A stretch of 7,765 bases of DNA. Origin: Actinomycetota bacterium. Lineage in GTDB: Bacteria; Actinomycetota; Acidimicrobiia; Acidimicrobiales; Microtrichaceae. Below, piece by piece: positions 1-5,998 of the stretch; the first letter of the stretch is position 1; each line of letters begins with the position of its first letter. The notes beneath the pieces are model-generated. The model made no database searches. It was not told where the DNA came from and saw nothing but the letters and a program-made list of their open reading frames with translations. The position numbers and the translations under genes were made by a program. Where the stretch lies: NCBI GenBank assembly GCA_009700815.1, contig WLLG01000093.1, positions 1 to 7,765 on the forward strand. The letters are read 5' to 3'.

Positions 1-188
1 TTACCGAACTCATCGACCCGGCGGATGTAGCGGGTTTGGTAGCACTCATTCGCCTTCATCTAACAAACCCTGATCACCACCGAGCTATGAAAGATAAGGC
101 CTCTATGTATCGTCCTCCATCCTGGTCAGAGACGGCCGAAGTCGTGGCCACGGCTGTTCGCACGCTTCCGGCGCTGGTACTTCGATGA
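1..188 (+). CDS. GT4-type glycosyltransferase, C-terminal fragment
   Basis: This is the last 61 codons of a gene that enters the window from the left, read in the frame beginning at base 3 and ending at TGA 186-188. The visible protein starts TELIDPADVAGLVALI and continues with LTNPDHHRAMKDKA and SWSETAEVVATAVRTL. This matches the C-terminal end of group 1 (GT4, GT-B fold) glycosyltransferases: a 'DPxD' element after the nucleotide-sugar site, a helix covering 'L..NPd.r..m...A', then 'WsetA' and a closing helix. Family members are cytosolic enzymes that add sugars from nucleotide donors to lipids or polysaccharides. The stop overlaps the next start as ATGA, so the two genes are probably translationally coupled in one glycan operon. 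Donor and acceptor cannot be told because the catalytic part lies outside the window. It is too short for the usual ORF length limits and easy to miss. Confidence 0.8.
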   Translation, partial: TELIDPADVAGLVALIRLHLTNPDHHRAMKDKASMYRPPSWSETAEVVATAVRTLPALVLR

Positions 189-1924
189 GTTCAAAAACCC
201 CAGAAACTCCGCGATCAGAAGCGGACCGCATCGAACCAGAGCTCCTAGAACCAGAGCTCCTAGAACCAGATCTCCTGGAACCGCCAGTTGATGTGTTGCT
301 GAAGGTGGTGGTGGTCATCGCAGCTCTCATCGGAATCGGACTCCGGTTCGCGCCACGCTCTGGGATGTGGCTCGATGAGGCCTTGTCGAGCAACATCGCT
401 CAGTTGCCGCTCGCAGAGATTCCTTCGGCGCTGCGGCGCGACGGTCACCCGCCGTTGTTTTACGTTCTGCTGCATGTTTGGACTTCAGTTGGCGGGATTT
501 CAGATTGGTGGATCCGGGCCTTCTCTGGGGTGATTTCTGTTCTGACTTTGCCGCTCATGTACTTAGCCGGGCGGAGATTGGCTCAACACCGAGGTGCCGG
601 GCCATTAGGGGCGCAGCGCACCGGACTGATCGCTCTGGCTGTAACTGCTGTGTTGCCGTTTGGTATCCGTTATGGGGCCGAAGCGCGCATGTACGCGTTA
701 GTGATTGCATTGTCCGCTGCTGGCTACTTGCTCGTGGATGCCCTCCTGACAGCGAGGTTCTCGGGAACTCGTCGCTGGCTGAGCTTTCTTGGGGCTGCGT
801 TGGTTGCTTCGGCTCTGCTGTGGACCCACTACTGGTCACTCTGGCTGCTCGCTGCAGTTGGCCTTGTTGCGATTTTTCAGGCTTGGAGGGCATCGAGTCC
901 TGAGGGCAAGGTTGGTGCTCGACTGCTGATCGGAGCGCTTCTGCTGGGTGGGTTGAGCTTTGTTCCATGGCTGCCCACTCTGCTCTATCAATCTGCGCAT
1001 ACGGGTACCCCTTGGGGACAGCGCTTTGGCCCCGCTTCTGTGGTGGTGCTGACGATTGTCGATTTTGCAGGGGCGAAGTACGGGATTGCGCATCTGTTTA
1101 CTTACCTGCTTGTCCCGCTGGTGTTGCTCGCTGCCCTAGCCGTGATTCAGAAGGCTCGTGCTTCACAAGGCAAGGCCCTGCCGGCAGCAGGTGAACAGGT
1201 CGTTCTGACCGGATCTGTGCAACCACGGATTCGGGTGGAGTTGTTGGTGATTCTGCTGACGATGAGTATTGGATGGGCAGCTACAACTGCTTCGAGTGGA
1301 ACATTCTCCTCGCGATACGCCTCGGGCATCTACCCACTGTTCTTGTTGAGTATTGCAGCTGGTATCGCAGTGATTCGCAGTCCTCGTGGAACGGCGATGA
1401 TGCTTGCTGTGGTGGTGCTGATTGGATCCTTTGGGGCAGTTGGAGCCATCGGTGGTCTGAGATCCCAGTCAGGCCAGATTGCAGAGAAGATTCTGGCCTC
1501 AGAGGGTGCTCGTCCGAGCATTGAGCCGGCTGTTGCAATCTCATGCCCTGACCAACTCGGTGTCTCGCTACAGCGGGAACTCGAGCTTGCCCCAAGTGGA
1601 GGTTTGAGAAGCAGTGGAGGTTTGAGCAGCGATGTGATTCCGTACCCGACGGGAGGGGATCCGCGGTTTGTGGATTGGGTGGATTATGCCGATCGGAATT
1701 CTGCTGCTTCACCTGCTCAGTTCCTGCAAGAAGTCGCTGAGCGAATCCCAGACAGTGCCACGGTATACGTGGTGGAGAGTCCGACATATCGAACCTTCGA
1801 GGGCCAATGCGAAGCGTTACTTGCTGCGCTCGCTCTGAATCGCGATCAGACTCTGCTTCTAGCAATTGATGACACTGGCATAGACGAGTCAGCCAATCTG
1901 TGGGCATTTACGCCTCGAAGCTGA
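185..1924 (+). CDS. GT-C membrane glycosyltransferase (GT39/PMT-like)
   Basis: A 579-residue polytopic membrane protein of the GT-C superfamily, resembling the dolichyl/polyprenyl-phosphate-mannose dependent (PMT_2, GT39) group. After a charged cytosolic tail (residues 1-35) comes the first membrane helix (about 36-55). Then comes the hallmark first outer loop with WLDEA (62-66), whose Asp-Glu is the expected catalytic/metal pair, and GHPPLFY (87-93). RYGAEARMYAL (161-171) and THYWSLWLL (213-221) are also typical of bacterial members. More helices follow to about residue 425, and the last 150 residues look like a soluble outer domain. Family knowledge suggests transfer of a sugar from a polyprenyl-phosphate donor on the outer face of the membrane; the acceptor is unknown. 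The ATG at 185 overlaps the upstream stop (ATGA) and has no strong ribosome site, consistent with coupling. Two in-frame tandem repeats lie in the N-terminal tail and the C-terminal domain. Confidence 0.88.
   Translation: MSSKTPETPRSEADRIEPELLEPELLEPDLLEPPVDVLLKVVVVIAALIGIGLRFAPRSGMWLDEALSSNIAQLPLAEIPSALRRDGHPPLFYVLLHVWTSVGGISDWWIRAFSGVISVLTLPLMYLAGRRLAQHRGAGPLGAQRTGLIALAVTAVLPFGIRYGAEARMYALVIALSAAGYLLVDALLTARFSGTRRWLSFLGAALVASALLWTHYWSLWLLAAVGLVAIFQAWRASSPEGKVGARLLIGALLLGGLSFVPWLPTLLYQSAHTGTPWGQRFGPASVVVLTIVDFAGAKYGIAHLFTYLLVPLVLLAALAVIQKARASQGKALPAAGEQVVLTGSVQPRIRVELLVILLTMSIGWAATTASSGTFSSRYASGIYPLFLLSIAAGIAVIRSPRGTAMMLAVVVLIGSFGAVGAIGGLRSQSGQIAEKILASEGARPSIEPAVAISCPDQLGVSLQRELELAPSGGLRSSGGLSSDVIPYPTGGDPRFVDWVDYADRNSAASPAQFLQEVAERIPDSATVYVVESPTYRTFEGQCEALLAALALNRDQTLLLAIDDTGIDESANLWAFTPRS
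233..277 (+). repeat. 3 x 15-bp in-frame tandem repeat
   Basis: Three consecutive 15-bp units, GAACCAGAGCTCCTA twice and then GAACCAGATCTCCTG, encode EPELL-EPELL-EPDLL (residues 17-31) and run into a partial fourth copy, EPP. The tract sits in the predicted cytosolic tail before the first membrane helix of the GT-C protein, where length changes should be harmless. The first two units are identical, suggesting recent expansion by slippage. Confidence 0.95.
1595..1630 (+). repeat. 2 x 18-bp in-frame tandem repeat
   Basis: Two adjacent 18-bp copies of AGTGGAGGTTTGAGAAGC, differing at one base, encode SGGLRS-SGGLSS (residues 471-482). They lie in the predicted extracytoplasmic C-terminal domain of the GT-C protein and probably form a flexible Ser/Gly loop. 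Confidence 0.9.
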
Positions 1925-1939
1925 CAGATTCCGCCACCC

Positions 1940-3181
1940 GTGACTGCCCTCAATGAGTTGGAAGTAAGCAAGAGCAGTCTCTGGCGCGCTGGTCTTCCTG
2001 CTGTGTTTCTTGGCTGGGTCTGGGCACGGCTGTGCATCGCTAGCGGGTTCCTGACTGCGCATCTTCTGGTGGATCAGCTCGAAACCCCTCGCGGATCAGA
2101 ACAGATTCAGCAGGGATTGTTTACTTGGGACGGTGCGTTTTATCGGGGCTTGGCACAGCAGTGGTACACACGCCCCCTTGGGGGTGCAGCCGGCTCACTG
2201 GCAGGTGAGGAAGCAAGGTTCTTCCCTGTCTACCCTGCTCTAGCAAAGGCTCTGGGCCCACTCTTGGGCGGTCACGCCGATTGGGCGCTCATCGCCATCA
2301 GCAACATCGCAGCTTTTTTAGGAGCTTGGGTTCTTTGGAAGCTCGCAACCGAGGTTCTTCAAGGTCAAGATCAGGATCAGGACCAAGGGGAAGCGGCCTC
2401 AACACTCCGCAGGTCATCAAAAGGCCGGTCAGTAGAAGGCCGGTCAGTTGCAGATCGGTCAGCGGTTCTCATCGCAATTTTCCCCGCGGCGTTTGTCCTG
2501 GCCTTTGCATATTCAGAGGGTTTGGCACTCCTCGTGGTTGCCGGCACCCTTCTGGCGCTGCAGCGCCGAAATTTTGTCATGGCTGGTCTACTGGCACTCC
2601 TTGCGGCGGCTATTCGACCGGTCGGTGGCCTACTGCTGGTACCCATCGCAATTGAGTTGCTACGCGCTCAACCTCGGCCCCGCTGGTGGAACTGGATTAT
2701 TGGCCTGGGTGGGCCATTCCTAGGCTTTGGGCTGGCTCTTATTTGGATTGAACGGTCCACTGGGGAATTACTACTCCCGTTGCGTCTACAGCGGCAGATT
2801 CGAGGAGGGTTCCAAGACCCGCTGACGCGGGTACTCGAGCCGGTTGGCGAACTCATCAGAGGCAATTTTCGAGATGTCTACAACTTGGGCTTCATGGTGG
2901 TGTTCCTGTCGCTCTTCGTCTTCATGTTGCTCGGCGCACGCAGGAGTGGACCCAAGCTTCCGACATCATGGATTGCATACTCAGGGGTATCGCTTCTCCT
3001 GATGCTCTCCTCCCAAGTGACGGATTCGCTCGGGCGTTACGGGCTGCTTGTAGTGCCATTCATCGTGGCGCTCGCCATGTGGGCGGATCGGCGGTGGCGA
3101 ATGATAGCCGTTGGGATCGCATGCTCTGCTGGCTTGATATGGCTGACCAGCGAGGCGCTTCTTGGTCGACTCGTCCCCTGA
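1940..3181 (+). CDS. PIG-V-like GT-C mannosyltransferase
   Basis: A 413-residue polytopic membrane protein resembling bacterial relatives of PIG-V, the GPI mannosyltransferase II family of the GT-C superfamily. Family signatures appear in order: FTWDGAFYRGLA (61-72) with the expected catalytic Asp64 in the first outer loop, RFFPVYPALAKAL (93-105), FPAAFVLAFAYSEGLAL (181-197) and AAIRPVGGLLLVP (223-235). Eight or more hydrophobic segments continue to the C terminus. Such enzymes use a polyprenyl-phosphate sugar donor outside the cytoplasmic membrane; the acceptor is not known here. The start is GTG 15 bp after the previous stop. I see no ribosome site, and the first ATG nearby is out of frame, so the GTG is a best guess supported by coupling. 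Residues 141-176 form a repeat-built hydrophilic insertion between membrane segments. This is the last gene of the glycan operon visible here. Confidence 0.82.
   Translation: MTALNELEVSKSSLWRAGLPAVFLGWVWARLCIASGFLTAHLLVDQLETPRGSEQIQQGLFTWDGAFYRGLAQQWYTRPLGGAAGSLAGEEARFFPVYPALAKALGPLLGGHADWALIAISNIAAFLGAWVLWKLATEVLQGQDQDQDQGEAASTLRRSSKGRSVEGRSVADRSAVLIAIFPAAFVLAFAYSEGLALLVVAGTLLALQRRNFVMAGLLALLAAAIRPVGGLLLVPIAIELLRAQPRPRWWNWIIGLGGPFLGFGLALIWIERSTGELLLPLRLQRQIRGGFQDPLTRVLEPVGELIRGNFRDVYNLGFMVVFLSLFVFMLLGARRSGPKLPTSWIAYSGVSLLLMLSSQVTDSLGRYGLLVVPFIVALAMWADRRWRMIAVGIACSAGLIWLTSEALLGRLVP
2366..2383 (+). repeat. 3 x 6-bp in-frame repeat (QD)n
   Basis: Three hexamers CAAGAT/CAGGAT/CAGGAC encode QDQDQD (residues 143-148) within QGQDQDQDQG. 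They start the hydrophilic insertion of the PIG-V-like protein. The third base of the codons varies, so the repeat has aged or is kept at protein level. Confidence 0.85.
2408..2467 (+). repeat. 4 x 15-bp degenerate tandem repeat in a loop
   Basis: Four 15-bp units in phase with the codons encode RRSSK/GRSVE/GRSVA/DRSAV (residues 157-176). The two central units (2423-2437 and 2438-2452) share GGCCGGTCAGT exactly, while the outer two have drifted but keep the CGGTCA or AGGTCA core. The tract lies in a basic loop before the FPAAF membrane helix, probably cytosolic by the positive-inside rule. Confidence 0.85.
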
Positions 3182-3211
3182 AACATGCAGGTAGCTGGGG
3201 TTGAAACACAC

Positions 3212-3236
3212 TTTTAAAACCGGCTTATGACGAAAG
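3212..3236 (+). repeat. Left 25-bp inverted repeat
   Basis: Begins TTTTAAAACCGG and ends GACGAAAG. It is the exact reverse complement of 3956-3980, and the match stops abruptly on both sides (bases 3211 and 3237 do not pair). It begins 30 bp after the stop of the PIG-V-like gene. Confidence 0.95.
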
Positions 3237-3347
3237 GCCCTCCGAAGGTAGAGGCCAGTCATGACTGATCACCTGCACGACCAACAACCCCGACGATCAC
3301 CAACTCCCACGACCGCCAGCACACGCGATCGAGAACCCTCACTGCGG

Positions 3348-3689
3348 TCAGTTAGTACCGTTGGTTTGGCTTCGGGCCTTGGCCACTAGATCCTGGAGTC
3401 GTGCTCTATGGCGCCGAACCGTCGTGTTCGGGCGATAGCGAGACTCATATCGGCCTCGCTCGGTCCGCCGTACGCGGCCGAGGCGCGACTCGTAGCGCAG
3501 AACATCGGAGATGACTTTGTTGGGATCAGTGCCGCCAACGGTCAACCCAACGTGCTCGAGAGCAGTTCGCAGCTCAGCAATGCTGCGTGGGCTCCCAGCC
3601 TGATAGAGCAAAGTCAGCAGGCAGTAGCGCAGGTTTGCGCCGCGCAAATCATGGGGGCGCAGATAGGGCGCTCGAGGCGAGTAGTTCAT
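3348..3689 (-). CDS. Small basic winged-helix DNA-binding protein
   Basis: From ATG at 3689 this encodes 113 residues, strongly basic toward the C terminus, with the layout of a winged helix-turn-helix. Helix 1 is about residues 15-31 (LRGANLRYCLLTLLYQAG), helix 2 about 36-47 (SIAELRTALEHV), and the recognition helix about 55-70 (DPNKVISDVLRYESRL). A two-strand wing follows at 72-85 (RVRRTERGRYESRY), then an Arg-rich tail. I recall similar short proteins as recurrent hypotheticals in actinobacteria, but cannot name a family. It is the only convincing gene in the inverted-repeat cassette. It could be a repressor, an end-binding accessory factor, or a passenger. The frame stays open upstream to a GTG at 3836 through the 15-bp repeat. 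I prefer the ATG because that extension (GRCVV repeats) is low-complexity and the ATG overlaps the stop of an upstream ORF as ATGA. No clear ribosome site is seen. Confidence 0.72.
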   Translation of the reverse strand: MNYSPRAPYLRPHDLRGANLRYCLLTLLYQAGSPRSIAELRTALEHVGLTVGGTDPNKVISDVLRYESRLGRVRRTERGRYESRYRPNTTVRRHRARLQDLVAKARSQTNGTN

Positions 3690-3880
3690 TGTGCCAGGCG
3701 CAACACTGGAGGTGACACAACTGCGCTCAAGACCGCCACCCTCGAAAACGCGACACCCGACAGCACAGCGCCCGACAACGCGGCACCCCACAACACAGCG
3801 CCCGACAACACAGCGCCCCACAACACAGCGCCCCACAACACAGCGCCCGTGGTGGTTCTTTTTACCTTGGTTAAGTTCAT
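3686..3880 (-). CDS. Possible small hydrophobic repetitive leader protein
   Basis: A 64-codon ORF from ATG at 3880 runs directly before the winged-helix gene, and its stop shares ATGA with that gene's start. The protein begins with a basic segment, MNLTKVKRTT. About 45 mostly apolar residues follow, built on the pentamer GAVLW/GAVLS (five clear and several decayed copies), ending RVAVLSAVVSPPVLRLAQ. It looks like a small membrane-inserted peptide or a leader ORF translated to load ribosomes onto the downstream gene. No homologue is recognised, and no good ribosome site precedes the ATG. A 15-bp repeat lacking stops is open in several frames by chance, so being open is weak evidence. The start codon, basic N terminus and ATGA junction are what support it. 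It may equally be untranslated 5' sequence. Confidence 0.35.
   Translation of the reverse strand: MNLTKVKRTTTGAVLWGAVLWGAVLSGAVLWGAALSGAVLSGVAFSRVAVLSAVVSPPVLRLAQ
3756..3845. repeat. 6 x 15-bp minisatellite inside the cassette
   Basis: Six head-to-tail 15-bp units follow the pattern CCCSACAACACAGCG (S = C or G), at 3756, 3771, 3786, 3801, 3816 and 3831, with a partial seventh unit (CCCG) at 3846. Units 3, 5 and 6 are identical, unit 4 differs by one base, and units 1 and 2 have drifted more. A further degenerate copy may precede 3756. The array lies 66 bp upstream of the winged-helix ATG on the minus strand. Copy number could therefore alter the spacing between promoter and gene, or the length of the hydrophobic leader. 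Confidence 0.95.
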
Positions 3881-3955
3881 CTCGGAAGTTTGTCCAGATT
3901 CAGCGCCGATGTCACCGGGGAGCGCAGCCCTGAGACGGCAGCTTTGCAGAAGCTA

Positions 3956-3980
3956 CTTTCGTCATAAGCCGGTTTTAAAA
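3956..3980 (-). repeat. Right 25-bp inverted repeat
   Basis: Begins CTTTCGTC and ends CCGGTTTTAAAA, pairing perfectly with 3212-3236. It lies 30 bp beyond the stop codon of the methyltransferase gene. The roughly 720 bp separating the two arms rules out a simple transcription terminator hairpin. Confidence 0.95.
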
Positions 3981-4010
3981 CATGTAGCGGGACCCTCCCC
4001 ACCCAGCAAT

Positions 4011-4712
4011 TCAGCGTTGGCGGCGGGCAACGGCCCATGTTCCCCAGTGCGCTGTTGAAGCCGTCACCTCGAAGCTGCCACCAAGTTCGGAATCAGCTAC
4101 CTGCACCGCGAGGGCCTGAGCAATCCGGTCCGCAGACAAGTAGATAGGTGTTCGTTCTCCGATGGAGTTCACCCAAATCAACACCCCATCGGCTGTAAGG
4201 ACTCGAACCACCTCGTCGGCAAACAGCATCATGTTCACACAGGCCACCGCGGTAACACTCCCAGTGGCGAATGGAAGTGCACTGGAATCCAACTGCAGCC
4301 TGCTCGCTAGTTCCGGTGGTAGCCGCTTGAGCATCTCAGAGGACAAATCCCCTGCAAGGACGTGCTCAAAATGCTGTTGCAGCAACACCGTGCCAGACCC
4401 AGTTCCAGCTCCAAGTTCGACCACAAGCCCAGAGGGAACTTCCGAGCGTGTCAACAGATCCTCGAGCACTACCTGACCACGAGCTCGATTCCCCGAAGCA
4501 GCCCAACCTGCTGCCATCTCATCAAAGAAGCCTGCCACCTGCTTCGCAACCGCGGGCGTCCAACTTCGTGGATCATCTGCAACGTCCTCGGTGACCTTCC
4601 GCATTGGATGCGAGCTGCCGATATCTTCCGGTGGCTCTCCAACCGCCTCTAGCTTGGCGGGCAGATACTGAACTCCGGAACCCGTCATACCCGGGCCCAT
4701 ACCCGGGCTCAC
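4011..4712 (-). CDS. Class I SAM-dependent methyltransferase
   Basis: A 233-residue cytosolic protein with the Rossmann methyltransferase core. Motif I is VVELGAGTGSG (97-107), the acidic end of strand 2 is D122 in AGDLSSEML, and the adenine-side Asp lies in LDSSALPF (141-148). The strand-4 region is VTAVACVNMMLF (153-164), followed by VVRVLTADGVLIWVNS (168-183). The N-terminal part HPMRKVTEDVADDPRSWTP and FFDEMAAGWA looks like the substrate-side cap found in UbiE/Methyltransf_11-like enzymes. The substrate, small molecule or lipid, cannot be told. The start is GTG at 4712, overlapping the serS stop as GTGA, so translation is likely coupled to serS. ATG codons at 4700 and 4688 are possible alternative starts and lie inside a 12-bp repeat. 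The gene ends 30 bp before the right inverted repeat of the neighbouring cassette. Confidence 0.85.
   Translation of the reverse strand: MSPGMGPGMTGSGVQYLPAKLEAVGEPPEDIGSSHPMRKVTEDVADDPRSWTPAVAKQVAGFFDEMAAGWAASGNRARGQVVLEDLLTRSEVPSGLVVELGAGTGSGTVLLQQHFEHVLAGDLSSEMLKRLPPELASRLQLDSSALPFATGSVTAVACVNMMLFADEVVRVLTADGVLIWVNSIGERTPIYLSADRIAQALAVQVADSELGGSFEVTASTAHWGTWAVARRQR
4686..4709 (-). repeat. 2 x 12-bp repeat at methyltransferase N terminus
   Basis: On the minus strand, AGCCCGGGTATG is followed by GGCCCGGGTATG, encoding SPGM-GPGM directly after the GTG start. The duplication doubles an in-frame ATG, so each copy provides a potential internal start codon. Confidence 0.85.
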
Positions 4713-5998
4713 ACCCCGGCTGAGATCGCTGTTGCACCTCGCATATAGGGCAGCAACAACTCAGGGATTTTGATCGAACCATCCGGCTGCCGATAGGTCT
4801 CGACGATTGCCGCCCACACGCGTGGCACAGCTAGAGCGGAACCATTCAGTGTGTGCAGAACCTCGGTCCCCTTCCCACCTTCAGGCTTGTAACGAAGATT
4901 GGCCCGGCGCGCTTGGTACTCACCGAACCAAGAGACCGAACTCACCTCAAGCCACTGGTCAACCCCTGGCGAGTACACCTCAATGTCAAAGGTGCGGGCA
5001 GCCGAATTACCGATGTCACCTGCGCAGAGATCCAACACGCGGTAGGCCAACCCAAGCTCCGCAATCAGACTCTCGGCTCGCAAGAGGATCTCGGCGTGTA
5101 GGTCCGCGGCCTGTGCCGGAGTGGAATAAGCCAAAATCTCGACTTTGTCGAACTCATGAACCCGCAAGAGCCCGCGGGTGTCCTTTCCTGCCGAACCGGC
5201 CTCCCGCCGGAAACAGCTGGTATGGGCGCAGAACCGGAGCGGCAAGTCCGCCTCGGCCACGATCTCATCTTGGCCAAGAGAAGTCAGAGGAACTTCAGCA
5301 GTGGGAATGGCCCACAGGTCATCTCGCTCCACCGCATAGGCCTCTTCAGAAAACTTAGGGAGATGGCCCGTTGCAATCATTGTTGCAGTGCGCACCAACG
5401 TTGGCGGGCGCACCTCTTCGTACAGGTCAACATTGCGATCAATCGCTAGCTGGCACAACGCCCGCACTAACGCAGCTCCCTGCTTGCGGTACATCACAAA
5501 CATTGATCCCGACATCTTGACTGCACGCTCAACGTCGAGAATCCCGAGCTGTTCACCGATCTCCCAATGAGGCACTCGTTGACAGTCCACATACGAATCA
5601 GGCTGATACTGCTCAACGCGCAGAATCACATTGTCTTGTTCGCCGGCACCGTCTGGGCAATCCGCCGCTGGGAGATTAGGGATCCGCAACAGTTGATCGC
5701 GGAGCAGAACCTGTAGTTCCTCGGCCCGAGCATCAAGCTGCTTCTCTTCTAGGCCAAGCAGCCTGCTTTGCTCTTGAAGCTCAGTGGCCTCGTCTTGGCG
5801 TTGCTCCCGGAAGAGTTTGCCAACCTCATTAGACAAAGCCCGAACCTCGGCTCGCAGCGAATCACGCTGGCCTGACAACGATCGCAACTCGGCATCGATG
5901 CCGGCAACCTCATCAATCACAGCAGTGTCTTGGCCTCGTCTTGCGAGCCCTGCTTTCACCTGGTCAATATCGGCGCGGATCATACGCACATCAAGCAT
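4709..5998 (-). CDS. serS: Seryl-tRNA synthetase
   Basis: A 429-residue class II aminoacyl-tRNA synthetase that charges tRNA-Ser (and tRNA-Sec where present) with serine using ATP, in the cytosol. The N-terminal long helical hairpin (about residues 25-105, rich in Glu/Arg/Leu heptads) is the tRNA-binding arm of SerRS. The catalytic domain shows HWEIGEQLGILD (144-155), motif 1 around VRPPTLVRTATMIATGHLPKF (197-217), and the serine-binding loop PTAE (232-235). Motif 2 is CFRREAGSAGKDTRGLLRVHEFDKVE (262-287) and motif 3 is NGSALAVPRVWAAIVE (385-400) with Arg393. Length is normal for a bacterial enzyme and no key element is missing. The ATG at 5998 gives the standard MLDVRMIRAD N terminus; only a weak AGG lies upstream. 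It appears to be the first gene of a two-gene unit with the methyltransferase and is divergent from the ABC exporter. Confidence 0.97.
   Translation of the reverse strand: MLDVRMIRADIDQVKAGLARRGQDTAVIDEVAGIDAELRSLSGQRDSLRAEVRALSNEVGKLFREQRQDEATELQEQSRLLGLEEKQLDARAEELQVLLRDQLLRIPNLPAADCPDGAGEQDNVILRVEQYQPDSYVDCQRVPHWEIGEQLGILDVERAVKMSGSMFVMYRKQGAALVRALCQLAIDRNVDLYEEVRPPTLVRTATMIATGHLPKFSEEAYAVERDDLWAIPTAEVPLTSLGQDEIVAEADLPLRFCAHTSCFRREAGSAGKDTRGLLRVHEFDKVEILAYSTPAQAADLHAEILLRAESLIAELGLAYRVLDLCAGDIGNSAARTFDIEVYSPGVDQWLEVSSVSWFGEYQARRANLRYKPEGGKGTEVLHTLNGSALAVPRVWAAIVETYRQPDGSIKIPELLLPYMRGATAISAGV

Larger units (their letters stand above)
3212..3980. mobile_element. Inverted-repeat-bounded cassette without transposase
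   Basis: The segment is flanked by a perfect 25-bp inverted repeat (3212-3236 and 3956-3980). The outer 8 bases, TTTTAAAA, are themselves a palindrome. The ends can therefore also be read as 17-bp terminal inverted repeats (CCGGCTTATGACGAAAG, 3220-3236 and 3956-3972) around a 753-bp core, flanked by an 8-bp target duplication TTTTAAAA. Inside are a winged-helix gene, a short hydrophobic ORF and a 15-bp minisatellite. No DDE, HUH, serine or tyrosine recombinase is present, so movement would need an enzyme supplied in trans. It sits between two converging gene groups, a place that tolerates insertion. AT-rich 8-bp target duplications are known for some IS groups such as ISL3, but I cannot assign a family. 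Alternatives are an invertible switch or a fixed, domesticated cassette. Confidence 0.6.

Noticed and set aside
1281..1907. A 208-codon minus-strand ORF inside the GT-C gene.
   Set aside because: It is a shadow of a well-supported plus-strand membrane protein with all family motifs; its translation has no recognisable fold.
3236..3256. A GGCCCTC...GAGGCC hairpin after the glycan operon, considered as a terminator.
   Set aside because: The stem has a bulge and no T-run follows it on either strand.
3261..3389. A 42-codon plus-strand ORF (MTDHLHDQQP...) just inside the left inverted repeat.
   Set aside because: It has no clear ribosome site, is low in complexity, and overlaps the 3' end of the winged-helix gene on the opposite strand. 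I considered a transposase remnant but saw no catalytic motif.
3212..3980. The 25-bp inverted repeats read as a bidirectional terminator.
   Set aside because: The arms are about 720 bp apart, and neither arm alone forms more than the 8-bp TTTTAAAA palindrome.
3181..3990. Direct similarity AAACATG...TAGC.GGG at 3181-3200 and 3977-3991, considered as a longer target duplication.
   Set aside because: Matching needs gaps (about 4 bp and 1 bp), and the right copy overlaps the inverted repeat itself. Only 7 bases match without a gap, so chance is likely.
3408..4058. A 216-codon plus-strand ORF across the cassette.
   Set aside because: It is antisense to the winged-helix gene, runs through the stop-free 15-bp repeat, crosses the right inverted repeat and enters the antisense of the methyltransferase end. 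It shows no recognisable domain.
4807..5358. A 183-codon plus-strand ORF opposite serS.
   Set aside because: serS is unambiguous on the other strand; this translation is a Pro/Arg/Gln-rich shadow.
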